Shown: in pieces, positions 33,731-41,566 of the stretch
How the letters are laid out: each line of letters opens with the position of its first letter
Position numbering within the stretch: the stretch's first letter is position 1
Assembly (NCBI RefSeq): GCF_042679305.1
Contig: NZ_JBHTMP010000020.1
Location: 49,672 to 113,671 of the forward strand
Length of the DNA stretch: 64,000 nucleotides
From: Micromonospora_H sonneratiae
Lineage (GTDB): Bacteria; Actinomycetota; Actinomycetes; Mycobacteriales; Micromonosporaceae
Direction of reading: 5' to 3'
Notes under the pieces: generated by a model
What the model was told of the DNA's origin: nothing
The model's input: the letters and a program-made list of their open reading frames with translations, nothing else
The model's database searches: none
Translations under genes and position numbers: made by a program

Positions 33731-34051
33731 TCAGACGCGGGTTTCCCGCTGCACCCAGCCTAGGTAATCGGGGTTGCCAGCGGTGATCGGAGTGCAGATG
33801 ACCTCTGCCACATCGTACGGATGCGCGGAACGCAGGTGCTGGATCAGCGCCTCGGACCGGTCCTCGGTCGTCTTGAACAGCACCAGCCACTCCTGGGCCT
33901 CCTGGACCTCGCCGTCCCACCAGTAGGTGCTGGTGATCGGCCCGACGACCTGGCCGCAGGCGGCGACCCGGGCCCGTACGGCGGACCGGGCGAGTTCGAC
34001 CGCCGCCGGGTGCGAGTCGATGGTCGTGGAAACCTGCTGGTATCCGGCCAT
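33731..34051 (-). CDS. cutA: CutA-type divalent cation tolerance protein
   Basis: A 106-residue protein of the trimeric CutA1 family (ferredoxin-like fold). Hallmarks: V-A-A-C-G-Q-V-V-G-P-I-T-S-T-Y-W-W with E-V-Q-E-A-Q-E-W-L-V-L-F-K-T and H-P-Y-D-V-A-E-V-I. CutA proteins affect copper tolerance in E. coli and bind ligands in other phyla; the exact role here is unknown. ATG 34051 is favoured by AAGGAG 8 nt before it; upstream in-frame codons add a non-conserved stretch. It is divergent from the CoA-lyase gene. Confidence 0.9.
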   Translation of the reverse strand: MAGYQQVSTTIDSHPAAVELARSAVRARVAACGQVVGPITSTYWWDGEVQEAQEWLVLFKTTEDRSEALIQHLRSAHPYDVAEVICTPITAGNPDYLGWVQRETRV

Positions 34052-34236
34052 GTGCTGATCTCCTTCACCGGCGTGACTGGATTCGCTCACCGCGCCCTCG
34101 ATGCCGACGTCGATTCTCCGACGTCAGGCAAGTGTGTCGTACCGACACCTGCGGGTCGGGTTGCCTCCGGTGGAGGCGGGCAGTGAAATCCTGCACAGGT
34201 CGGTTCTCCTGGATGACCGGGCGCGGTTACCGTGGC

Positions 34237-34264
34237 GTAACAAGTACCTTTGCGATCGTTAAGT
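34237..34264. promoter_or_regulatory. candidate CoA-regulon operator, site 1
   Basis: GTAACAAG-N12-CGTTAAGT, 42 bp before the start of the malyl-CoA-lyase-like gene. Its complement (ACTTAACG-N12-CTTGTTAC) matches the acyl-CoA dehydrogenase promoter at 37991 (18 of 25 positions) and the MaoC upstream region at 43879. Confidence 0.45.
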
Positions 34265-34306
34265 CGAGCCCGGCGGCCGTGTGTCCGGCCGGTGGAAGGA
34301 GCCGTG

Positions 34307-35260
34307 ATGGCCAACCTCGGACGCCCGCGCCGGTCCTGTCTGGCCGTGCCCGGGTCGAGCGTGAAGATGCTCGGCAAGGCCCAGGGACTCCCGGCCGACC
34401 AGGTCTTCCTGGACCTGGAGGACGCGGTGGCGCCGCTGGCCAAGCCGGACGCCCGCAAGAACATCGTCGCCGCGCTCAACGAGGGCGACTGGGCGGGTAA
34501 GACCCGGGTCGTACGGGTCAACGACCTGACCACCCCCTGGACCTACCAGGACGTCATCGCGGTGGTCGAGGGGGCCGGTGCCAACCTCGACTGCATCATG
34601 CTGCCCAAGGTGCAGACCGCCGCACACGTCGAGTGGCTGGACCTGACCCTCACCCAGTTGGAGAAGACACTCGGGCTTCCGGTCGGCCAGATCGGCATCG
34701 AGGCGCAGATCGAGAACGCCGCCGGGCTGGTCAACGTGGACGCGATCGCCGCCGCCTCGCCCCGGGTCGAGACGATCATCTTCGGCCCGGCCGACTTCAT
34801 GGCCTCCATCAACATGAAGTCGCTGGTGGTGGGGGCGCTGATCCCCGACTATCCGGGCGATCCCTACCACTACATCCTGATGCGGATCCTGATGGCCGCC
34901 CGGATGCATGACAAGCAGGCGATCGACGGGCCGTTCCTGCAGATCCGCGACGTGGACGGGTTCCGCGAGGTGGCGAAGCGTTCGGCGGCGCTCGGCTTCG
35001 ACGGGAAGTGGGTGCTGCACCCCGGCCAGATCGACGCGGCCAACGAGGTCTACTCGCCGGCGCAGGACGACTACGACCACGCCGAGATGATCCTCGACGC
35101 CTACCTGTACTACACCTCCGAGGCCGGTGGCCGGCTGGGCGCGGTGATGCTCGGTGACGAGATGATCGACGAGGCGTCCCGCAAGATGGCACTGGTCATC
35201 GCGGCCAAGGGGCGGGCCGCCGGAATGGCGCGTACCCGTACCTTCACCCCGCCGGAGTGA
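34307..35260 (+). CDS. HpcH/HpaI-type CoA ester lyase, malyl-CoA/beta-methylmalyl-CoA lyase-like
   Basis: A 317-residue TIM-barrel lyase of the CitE/Mcl group. The CoA/Mg2+ motifs are present: R-R-S-C-L-A-V-P-G-S-S, F-L-D-L-E-D-A-V-A-P, I-E-A-Q-I-E-N-A-A-G-L-V-N-V and W-V-L-H-P-G-Q-I. Length and W-V-L-H-P-x-Q fit L-malyl-CoA/beta-methylmalyl-CoA lyases of the ethylmalonyl-CoA pathway, which cleave to glyoxylate plus acetyl- or propionyl-CoA. The MaoC hydratase and acyl-CoA dehydrogenase of this region are plausible partners, although crotonyl-CoA carboxylase/reductase and ethylmalonyl-CoA mutase are not in the window. AAGGAG precedes ATG 34307 by 5 nt. Substrate preference is inference. Confidence 0.85.
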   Translation: MANLGRPRRSCLAVPGSSVKMLGKAQGLPADQVFLDLEDAVAPLAKPDARKNIVAALNEGDWAGKTRVVRVNDLTTPWTYQDVIAVVEGAGANLDCIMLPKVQTAAHVEWLDLTLTQLEKTLGLPVGQIGIEAQIENAAGLVNVDAIAAASPRVETIIFGPADFMASINMKSLVVGALIPDYPGDPYHYILMRILMAARMHDKQAIDGPFLQIRDVDGFREVAKRSAALGFDGKWVLHPGQIDAANEVYSPAQDDYDHAEMILDAYLYYTSEAGGRLGAVMLGDEMIDEASRKMALVIAAKGRAAGMARTRTFTPPE

Positions 35261-35284
35261 GCAGGGTTCGGTTGGTCCTCCGCT

Positions 35285-35346
35285 AGGACACGGTGTGTCG
35301 GGCTCGCTCGTCGAGGTGCTGGGAAACGCCCGACACACCGTGTCCT
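35285..35346. terminator. 18-bp perfect stem hairpin between convergent genes
   Basis: Arms 35285-35302 and 35329-35346 are fully complementary, with a 26-nt loop. This is an unusually long palindrome for a terminator, between the CoA-lyase stop (35260) and the DUF4190 stop (35356). No transposase or target duplication accompanies it. Confidence 0.7.
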
Positions 35347-35355
35347 GACCGGTTG

Positions 35356-35790
35356 CTACGGCGCGCTCGGCAGGGAGGTCAGGAAGAGGGCGAAGAAGCC
35401 GACGTAGGCGAGCACGAAGAGCATCGTCAGTGCGGAGAGGCCCACCCCGATCCAGCCGGTCACCACACCCGCCACGGCCATGCCGTCGCCGTCCTCACCA
35501 CTGCGTCGGATCTCCGCCCGGGCCCGGTTGCCGAGATAGACGGCGACCCCGCCGACCAGCGGACAGGCGATGATGCCGACCATCCCGACGATCATCGCGG
35601 TGATGGCCAGGTTGTTCGTCGGTCGTCGCAGGAGGTAGGGCGGTGGGTAGGGTGCCTGACCGGTCGGCCCCGGCCCGTACGGGTGTCGTGTCGGGTCGGA
35701 TCGGTCGGGCCCGACATCCTCCTGGGTGACCGCAACCGGCCCGTCGACCGTCGGACCCTCGGGACCGCTGCCGGTATCCGGTGTGTCCAT
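35356..35790 (-). CDS. DUF4190 membrane protein (paralogue 1)
   Basis: A 144-residue protein. A Pro/Gly/Tyr-rich cytoplasmic N-terminus (1-55) precedes two hydrophobic segments: A-I-T-A-M-I-V-G-M-V-G-I and V-G-L-S-A-L-T-M-L-F-V-L-A-Y, separated by L-G-N-R-A-R-A-E-I-R-R-S-G-E-D-G-D-G-M-A-V-A-G, the DUF4190 signature. Function is unknown; such proteins are common in filamentous actinobacteria. It is 24 bp from a second DUF4190 gene in the same direction, so likely one transcription unit. Confidence 0.85.
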   Translation of the reverse strand: MDTPDTGSGPEGPTVDGPVAVTQEDVGPDRSDPTRHPYGPGPTGQAPYPPPYLLRRPTNNLAITAMIVGMVGIIACPLVGGVAVYLGNRARAEIRRSGEDGDGMAVAGVVTGWIGVGLSALTMLFVLAYVGFFALFLTSLPSAP

Positions 35791-35814
35791 GTGTCCTCCC
35801 GCCGTCGTACGGGC

Positions 35815-36240
35815 TCAGTAGGTGGTGCCGGAGTCCATGGACGATCCAGCGTTGATGGCCCACACGATGAGGACCACGTAGAACGCGATTACGAGCAGGA
35901 ACAGTCCGGTGAGGATCCAACCGACGATGATGCCCGCCAGCGCCAGGCCGTCACCGCCCTCGCCGCGCTCACGGATCTGCTTGCGGGCCACGTGCCCGAG
36001 GATCGCTCCGATGGGGGCGGTGATGCATGAGGCGAGACCGACCAGGGAGAGCACGAGTGCGGCGATCGCCATCCCGTTGGTTGGTGGAGCCGGTGTGTAT
36101 CCGTACACGGGATAGGTCGGAACGGGCGGCGCGTCCATGCCTGACGACTTGCCGACCGGGTAGCCGGCGTCGGGGTAGGCCATCGTGGGTTGTGGGTCGG
36201 ACCAGGACGGATCGCCGCCGGGCTGTTGCGGATAGGTCAT
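35815..36240 (-). CDS. DUF4190 membrane protein (paralogue 2)
   Basis: A 141-residue DUF4190 protein with a Tyr/Pro-rich N-terminus (Y-P-Q-Q-P-G-G; Y-P-V-Y-G-Y-T-P) and two membrane helices around L-G-H-V-A-R-K-Q-I-R-E-R-G-E-G-G-D-G-L-A-L-A-G. It ends in G-T-T-Y, the same ending as paralogue 3 at 37399, so these two are closer to each other than to paralogue 1. ATG 36240 has GGAG at 8-nt spacing. It is divergent from the SDR gene across 281 bp in which no other feature was seen. Confidence 0.87.
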   Translation of the reverse strand: MTYPQQPGGDPSWSDPQPTMAYPDAGYPVGKSSGMDAPPVPTYPVYGYTPAPPTNGMAIAALVLSLVGLASCITAPIGAILGHVARKQIRERGEGGDGLALAGIIVGWILTGLFLLVIAFYVVLIVWAINAGSSMDSGTTY

Positions 36241-36521
36241 GAGTGCTTCTCCGTCTGCGAGGGGTGCGCCGTCAGGGTAGTCGCTCGTTGCCAGCGGTAC
36301 CGGCCCTGTTTCCTTCGCGTCGGGCGGTGCGTATTGCCCGTATCGGCCGGAGAAGGCAGGATCTTGGCATGGCATTCGACGCGCGCGCCGGTGACAGATC
36401 CGGCAGCCGGCCGCGACGGGACGCCACGCGCCCCGCGCTGGCCCGCCGGACCCGAACCGTCGCCCAGGGCCCGGTTCCAGTTGGGAGCGATGCTCCGGTC
36501 GTTGACGTGGAGCCGGTCACG

Positions 36522-37277
36522 ATGCGACTGGACGGCCGGGTCGCGCTGGTCACCGGGGCCGGGAGCCCGGACGGCATCGGCTACGCCACCGCCCGCCGGC
36601 TGCGTGACCTCGGTGCTCGGGTGGCGATCGTCTCGACCACCCGTCGCATCCACGAGCGGGCGACCGAGTTGGGGGCGACCGGCTTTGTCGCCGACCTCAC
36701 CGACGAGGCCGAGGTGGGCGCGTTGGCGGACGCCATCGCCGAGCAGCTCGGTGAGGTCGAGGTGCTGGTCAACAACGCCGGCCTGGCCAGCCGGGCGAGC
36801 CCGGAGGTGCTGCGGCCGGTCGCCCAGTTGACCTTCGACGAGTGGCATGCGGAGATCGACCGGAACCTGACCACGGCATTCCTGTGCAGCCGGGCGTTCA
36901 TCGGTGGAATGGCCGAGCGTGGCTGGGGGCGGATCGTCAACCTCGCCGCCACCGCCGGACCGGTCAACGCGCTGCCCACCGAGGCGGCGTACGCGGCGGC
37001 CAAGGCGGGCGTCGTCGGTCTGACCCGGGCCCTGGCCATGGAGATGGTGGCCGACGGGGTCACGGTCAACGCGGTGGCCCCGGGCACGATCTACACGGCC
37101 GCCTCCACCATGGCCGAACTGAAACAGGGCCTGGGTACGCCGGTCGGGCGACCCGGTACGCCGGACGAGGTGGCTGCGGCGATCACGTTCCTGTGTTCAC
37201 CGGCGGCGTCCTACATCACCGGTCAGATGCTGGTGGTTGACGGCGGCAACAGCGTTCGGGAGGCCCAGTTCCGCTAG
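36522..37277 (+). CDS. short-chain dehydrogenase/reductase (FabG-like)
   Basis: A 251-residue classical SDR. Cofactor motif T-G-A-G-S-P-D-G-I-G, structural N-N-A-G-L-A, catalytic Y-A-A-A-K and cofactor-specific loop V-A-P-G-T-I-Y are present; the usual catalytic serine position reads Thr (A-T-A-G). The C-terminus Q-M-L-V-V-D-G-G-N-S fits 3-oxoacyl reductases. Located between CoA-lyase and acyl-CoA dehydrogenase genes, a 3-hydroxyacyl/3-oxoacyl substrate is likely. ATG 36522 is chosen for GGAG 9 nt upstream, leaving a long upstream open frame unused. The 3' end is tandemly duplicated (25 bp). Confidence 0.88.
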   Translation: MRLDGRVALVTGAGSPDGIGYATARRLRDLGARVAIVSTTRRIHERATELGATGFVADLTDEAEVGALADAIAEQLGEVEVLVNNAGLASRASPEVLRPVAQLTFDEWHAEIDRNLTTAFLCSRAFIGGMAERGWGRIVNLAATAGPVNALPTEAAYAAAKAGVVGLTRALAMEMVADGVTVNAVAPGTIYTAASTMAELKQGLGTPVGRPGTPDEVAAAITFLCSPAASYITGQMLVVDGGNSVREAQFR

Positions 37278-37319
37278 GGCGGAGTTCCCGACCGTCCGCT
37301 AGGGCGGAGTTCCCGACCG
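37270..37319. repeat. perfect 25-bp tandem duplication across the SDR stop codon
   Basis: Copies at 37270-37294 and 37295-37319 are identical. The first contains the last codon and TAG of the SDR gene. Confidence 0.9.
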
Positions 37320-37329
37320 GGCCGGTCGT

Positions 37330-37407
37330 CCCGGTGGCCGGCTGTCTCGGTAGGTCCCGTGGGCCGGCTGCCTCGGTAGATCCCGGTGACGGGCTGCCTC
37401 AGTAGGT
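37330..37407. repeat. three 26-bp units ending in the DUF4190 gene 3' end
   Basis: Units at 37330-37355, 37356-37381 and 37382-37407 are imperfect copies. The last contains the stop codon and final codons (T-T-Y) of DUF4190 paralogue 3. It lies only 11 bp from the SDR duplication. Confidence 0.87.
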
Positions 37408-37890
37408 CGTGCCGTTGTCCGACGTCGCCCAGATGACGAGAGCGACCCAGGAACAGCAGGCGATCAGGTACAGCGCGGTGAAGACGTAGCCGAGGATCAG
37501 GCCCCACAGGGCGAGCTGCTCGCCCTGTTCACCGCTCTGCCTGATCTGTTTGCGGGCGATGTGTCCGAGCACGATGCCGGCCGGGGCGAAGACGAACGCG
37601 AAGACCAGCGACAGGATCGCCATGACGTTGGTACCGGAACTCCGGCCCGGCCCGGACGGCGGATAACCGGGCGGCTGACCGTACTGGCCGTGACCTGGTG
37701 GGCCGTACTGCTCCTGACCGTACTGGCCGTGACCGTACTGGCCCGGGCCGGGCTGGTCGTACTGTCCGGGCTGGCCTGGGCCGGGCTGGCCGTACTGGCC
37801 ATGCTGGGGGGCACCGGATTCGGGCGGCTGCCCGTACGGATCGGGCGGTCGGGTTGGCTCCTGAGGCTCATCCGGTTGCGGATAGTTCAT
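37399..37890 (-). CDS. DUF4190 membrane protein (paralogue 3) with Gly-Gln-Tyr repeats
   Basis: A 163-residue protein. The N-terminal 85 residues are built from G-Q-Y-G-Q-P-G-P repeats, followed by two helices around L-G-H-I-A-R-K-Q-I-R-Q-S-G-E-Q-G-E-Q-L-A-L-W-G and a final S-D-N-G-T-T-Y. The repeat domain resembles the disordered tails of actinobacterial membrane proteins that mediate self-association, but that is inference. GGAGG precedes ATG 37890. It is divergent from the acyl-CoA dehydrogenase gene, with the candidate operator at 37991 in between. Confidence 0.87.
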   Translation of the reverse strand: MNYPQPDEPQEPTRPPDPYGQPPESGAPQHGQYGQPGPGQPGQYDQPGPGQYGHGQYGQEQYGPPGHGQYGQPPGYPPSGPGRSSGTNVMAILSLVFAFVFAPAGIVLGHIARKQIRQSGEQGEQLALWGLILGYVFTALYLIACCSWVALVIWATSDNGTTY

Positions 37891-37990
37891 GGCAGTTGCC
37901 CTCCTTTCCCGGACGCTACCGGTCGCGGTGAACCTTTTCACAGCGGATGCCAGGACTTGGCACCTTGGCGGCGCTCCCCGGCGCGACGAT

Positions 37991-38018
37991 ACTTAGCAAA
38001 CGTTCAGTTACTTGTCAG
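37991..38018. promoter_or_regulatory. candidate CoA-regulon operator, site 2
   Basis: ACTTAGCA-N12-CTTGTCAG, 48 bp before the acyl-CoA dehydrogenase ATG. It contains AACGTTCAGTTAC (37999-38011), nearly identical to AACGATCAGTTAC upstream of the MaoC gene. Size and position suit a TetR-type operator. Confidence 0.45.
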
Positions 38019-38066
38019 TACGCTGCTGCGCAACCGACCGATGCGCGTGAATTCTCGGAGGCTGAC

Positions 38067-39266
38067 ATGGCCCGACTCGCCCAGACCCCAGGCCTGACCG
38101 ATGTGCAGCGGTCGATCCTGGAGACCGTACGGGAGTTCGCCGACCGGGAGATCATCCCGAACGCGCAGCGGCTGGAGCACGCCGACGAGTACCCCTCGGA
38201 CATCGTCGACGGCATGTGCGAGATGGGACTCTTCGGCCTCACCATCGACGAGGAGTACGGCGGCCTCGGTGAGTCGCTGTTGACCTACGCCCTGGTGGTG
38301 GAGGAACTGTCCCGGGGCTGGATGTCGGTCTCCGGGATCGTCAACACCCACTTCATCGTGGCGTACCTGATCTCCCGGCACGGTTCGGAGGAGCAGAAGC
38401 GGTCGCTGCTGCCCAGGATGGCCACCGGTGAGGTGCGTGGCGCGTTCTCCATGTCCGAGCCGGGCTGTGGCTCCGACGTCTCCGCCATCCGGTCCAAGGC
38501 CGTACGCACCGGTGACGACTTCGTCCTCGACGGGCAGAAGATGTGGCTGACCAACGGGGCGTACTCGTCGGTGGTGGCCACGCTGGTGCGTACCGACGTC
38601 GGCGCGGACTCGGTCTACGGCAACATGACCACGTTCCTGCTGGAGAAGAAGCCGGGCTTCGGTGAGACGGCACCCGGCCTGACCATTCCCGGCAAGATCG
38701 ACAAGATGGGCTACAAGGGCGTCGAGACCACCGAGATGATCCTCGACGGGGTCACCGTGCCGTCGTCGGCCGTGCTCGGTGGCGTTGATGCGGGACTCGG
38801 CCGGGGCTTCTACCAGATGATGGACGGCATCGAGGTGGGACGGGTGAACGTCGCGGCCCGGGCCTGCGGCATCTCCATCCGAGCATTCGAACTCGCCGTG
38901 GCGTACGCGCAGCAGCGGCAGACCTTCGGGGCGCAGTTGACCAGGCACCAGGCCATCGCCTTCAAGCTGGCCGAGATGGGTACGAAGATCGAGGCCGCCC
39001 ACGCCCTGATGGTCAACGCGGCCCGGCTCAAGGACTCGGGCGCCCGCAACGACGTCGAGGCCGGCATGGCCAAACTGCTGGCCTCCGAGTACTGCGCCGA
39101 GGTGGTCCAGGAGGCGTTCCGTATCCACGGTGGTTACGGCTACTCCAAGGAGTACGAGATCGAGCGGTTGATGCGGGAGGCTCCGTTCCTGCTCATCGGT
39201 GAGGGCACCTCGGAGATCCAGAAGACGATCATCTCCCGGGGCCTGCTCAAGGAGTACAAGCTCTGA
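38067..39266 (+). CDS. acyl-CoA dehydrogenase
   Basis: A 399-residue FAD enzyme catalysing alpha,beta-desaturation of an acyl-CoA. The family motifs are present: A-F-S-M-S-E-P-G-C-G-S-D, D-G-Q-K-M-W-L-T-N-G, Q-R-Q-T-F-G and, near the end, R-I-H-G-G-Y-G-Y-S-K-E-Y, then I-G-E-G-T-S-E-I-Q. The catalytic Glu lies in the expected place (E-G-T-S-E). Chain-length or branched-chain specificity cannot be read. It is much shorter than methylsuccinyl-CoA dehydrogenase (about 550 residues), but similar-sized actinobacterial forms exist. CGGAGG precedes ATG 38067. Confidence 0.92.
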   Translation: MARLAQTPGLTDVQRSILETVREFADREIIPNAQRLEHADEYPSDIVDGMCEMGLFGLTIDEEYGGLGESLLTYALVVEELSRGWMSVSGIVNTHFIVAYLISRHGSEEQKRSLLPRMATGEVRGAFSMSEPGCGSDVSAIRSKAVRTGDDFVLDGQKMWLTNGAYSSVVATLVRTDVGADSVYGNMTTFLLEKKPGFGETAPGLTIPGKIDKMGYKGVETTEMILDGVTVPSSAVLGGVDAGLGRGFYQMMDGIEVGRVNVAARACGISIRAFELAVAYAQQRQTFGAQLTRHQAIAFKLAEMGTKIEAAHALMVNAARLKDSGARNDVEAGMAKLLASEYCAEVVQEAFRIHGGYGYSKEYEIERLMREAPFLLIGEGTSEIQKTIISRGLLKEYKL

Positions 39267-39285
39267 CCGACCGGCGGGCGACGGG

Positions 39286-39359
39286 CCGAAGCCGGGGTCG
39301 ACGGGCCGAAACCGGCGGGTGACAGACCGAAGCCGAAGCCGGGGTCGACGGGCCGAAAC
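39286..39359. repeat. 27-bp direct repeat downstream of the acyl-CoA dehydrogenase gene
   Basis: Copies at 39286-39312 and 39333-39359 (period 47). They start 20 bp after the stop codon; the spacer also resembles the stop region (TGACCGACCG versus TGACAGACCG). Confidence 0.82.
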
Positions 39360-39381
39360 AGATTGTGTAAGTCGACCGCTG

Positions 39382-40371
39382 TCACCGATGCCTGGGCCTG
39401 CCGGGCGAAGGTGCGGTGACGAACGGTTGCCTGAGGTGGGCGGTGGCCAACAGCGTGTGGCGGGAGCCGGCCTCGGCCAGCAGCGCCTGTCGGGTCACCC
39501 GGGCGATCTCCTGGTCGTCCTCGTACCGGTAGCCGACGTCCGGGTTGACCAGCTGCACCGCGTGGACCAGCACGTCGCCGGTGATCGCAATTTGCCGCCG
39601 GCCGCCCTCGACGAGCACGGACTGGTGACCCGGGGTGTGTCCGGGGGTGGGTACGACCCGCACCGTGGTGCTGCGGCAGCGGTCCGAACCACCGGAACCA
39701 CCGACGAGTGGGGTTGCGCCGGACACCTCCCAGAGTCGACCGGCGCGGCGTAGCGGATCGACGAGATAGCGCAGCATGGCTTCGCCGCCACCGGCTTCCA
39801 GTGCCGCGATCTCGTCGTGCTGTAGTACGTACCGGGCGTTGGCGAACATCGGGACGCCGTCCGGGTGGACCGACCAGCCGACGTGGTCACTGTGGACATG
39901 GGTCAGTACGACCAGGTCGACGTCGTCGGTGTCGATGCCGGCGTCGATCAGCCGCTGCGGCAGGTGCCCGGGCACCGGTGCCCAACTCGACGCCGGGCTG
40001 CCTGCCGGACCCACGCCGGTGTCGACCAGAATGACCCGGCCGTTTGGGCGTCGGATCGCGTAGCAGCGGAAGTCCAGGTTCCACTGGTCGTCCGGCCCGA
40101 ACGCGGCGGGATCCAGGCGCTCGGCCCGCTCCCAGTCGACGGGGGTCGCGGTGGGGAAGGCGACCTGCCGGGTGGTGAAGAAGGGACCGGACGCGTCGTA
40201 CAGGGCAATGACGTCGAAGCCACCGACCGACCTGACGGCGGTGGTGGTACGGCTCCGACCGGTGCCGGCCGCAGCCGCAGCGGTCACCCTGCCGAGTTGG
40301 GTGGCACCGATGCCGAGCGCTGCGGCGGCCAGCAGGAACCTGCTGCGTTCGATTGGATGACCGTGGTTCAT
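39382..40371 (-). CDS. exported MBL-fold metallo-hydrolase
   Basis: A 329-residue protein. An N-terminal signal with R-S-R-F-L-L-A-A-A-A-L-G (Tat-like, but without a strict Arg-Arg pair) precedes a metallo-beta-lactamase fold: metal motif H-V-H-S-D-H, P-G-H-T-P-G-H, and G-D-V-L. The arrangement resembles quorum-quenching lactonases and glyoxalase-II-like hydrolases; the substrate is unknown. AAGGAG precedes ATG 40371. The ArsR-type regulator gene is divergent, with a 157-bp shared promoter region, so it probably controls this gene. Confidence 0.87.
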   Translation of the reverse strand: MNHGHPIERSRFLLAAAALGIGATQLGRVTAAAAAGTGRSRTTTAVRSVGGFDVIALYDASGPFFTTRQVAFPTATPVDWERAERLDPAAFGPDDQWNLDFRCYAIRRPNGRVILVDTGVGPAGSPASSWAPVPGHLPQRLIDAGIDTDDVDLVVLTHVHSDHVGWSVHPDGVPMFANARYVLQHDEIAALEAGGGEAMLRYLVDPLRRAGRLWEVSGATPLVGGSGGSDRCRSTTVRVVPTPGHTPGHQSVLVEGGRRQIAITGDVLVHAVQLVNPDVGYRYEDDQEIARVTRQALLAEAGSRHTLLATAHLRQPFVTAPSPGRPRHR

Positions 40372-40528
40372 CTGCTCTCCTTCGTCCGGGGTCGCCGGAG
40401 CGGCCCGGGTTCGGGCCGTCGTCGGAGTACCGGCCGACGACGGCGTCGTTCGGTGCGGGCAAGTCGAGCAGGCCGTGCCGGTGCACGGCCAGCGATTCGA
40501 GAAAGTTCGAATACCGGGGGTGTTACTT

Positions 40529-41566
40529 GTGATCACGATCGGGCTCGATGCCGGCGGCCTGGCCAGATCGAGATTTGTCCTGTCCCGGCTCGCGGAGCTG
40601 ACCAACGGCCTGGAGGTCCTGAGCCATCCGGAGCGGGCACCGTACGCCCATCGCTGGGTGGAGACGACCAGGCCGCAGGTCGACGTCGCGGATCTCGCGG
40701 TGCTGCTCGGGCTGGTGGACCATTCATCGTGGTACGTACCGGACTTCCTGGTCCCGATCGCGGGCGAGTACGCGCCCACGCTGGCCAGGGAACTCGACGC
40801 GGTCGCCACCGCACCGGCGGAGTTGGTGCGCTACCAGTTGCGGATGGCTTTTCGGATCGGCCCGCCACCACCGGACGCGTTGCGTCGAAGCGGTGCTGGT
40901 GCCGGCCGTGATCCCCGCGCCCCGCTGTCGTCCGCCGTCGCGGACGTGTTGGCGGCCGGGGAATCCGTATTGGCCGAGTGCGTCGCGGAACAGTTGGCGC
41001 GCTGCTGGCGACGCATCATGGCGGCATCCTGGCCGGCCATCCACCGGATCCTCGACGGGGACGTACGTCACCGTGCCGAGCGGGCCAGTCGGGTCGGGTT
41101 CGGCGGAATCGTCGACGGCCTACATCCCCAACTGGGCTGGGACGGCACGCGGCTGACGGTGCGGCGACCGGTCGACGTCAGTGTCGATACGACGTCCGGG
41201 GTCGTCCTGGTCCCGTCGGTGTTCCTGCCCAGTCCCGCCCTGTGGCTCGGGGCACCCGGCCAGGCCATGATCGGCTATCCGGCCCGCGGTAGGGGGAGGG
41301 TGTGGGCGATGCCGCAGGGACCGGCGGCCGGAACCGTTCTACTCGGACATCGTCGGGCCGCGCTGCTCGGCGATCTCGACACGCCACGTTCGACGACCGA
41401 ACTCGCGGCCCGACACCGGCTCAGCCCGGCGACCGTCTCGTACCATCTCGCCCGGCTGCGGCAGGCCGGGCTCGTCACGCGGCGACAGTCCGGGCATGCC
41501 GTGCTCTATCAACGGACGGACCGGGTCGCCACGCTGCTGGCCGTGGTCGATCCCGAACCGGATTGA
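40529..41566 (+). CDS. ArsR-family regulator with DUF5937-like N-domain
   Basis: A 345-residue regulator. Residues 10-245 match the DUF5937-type ligand domain (L-S-R-L-A-E-L-T-N-G-L-E-V-L-S-H-P; H-S-S-W-Y-V-P-D-F-L). The C-terminal ArsR winged helix reads S-T-T-E-L-A-A-R-H-R-L-S-P-A-T-V-S-Y-H-L-A-R-L-R-Q-A-G-L-V. No Cys-rich metal site is evident. GTG 40529 follows GGGGGT at 6-nt spacing; GTG 40520 is an alternative. Likely target: the divergent MBL hydrolase. Confidence 0.87.
   Translation: MITIGLDAGGLARSRFVLSRLAELTNGLEVLSHPERAPYAHRWVETTRPQVDVADLAVLLGLVDHSSWYVPDFLVPIAGEYAPTLARELDAVATAPAELVRYQLRMAFRIGPPPPDALRRSGAGAGRDPRAPLSSAVADVLAAGESVLAECVAEQLARCWRRIMAASWPAIHRILDGDVRHRAERASRVGFGGIVDGLHPQLGWDGTRLTVRRPVDVSVDTTSGVVLVPSVFLPSPALWLGAPGQAMIGYPARGRGRVWAMPQGPAAGTVLLGHRRAALLGDLDTPRSTTELAARHRLSPATVSYHLARLRQAGLVTRRQSGHAVLYQRTDRVATLLAVVDPEPD

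Noticed and set aside
32844..33920. A 358-codon minus-strand frame overlapping the WhiA-like gene
   Set aside because: The 237-residue frame has balanced composition and a good ribosome site; the longer one reads like an out-of-frame translation and overlaps cutA.
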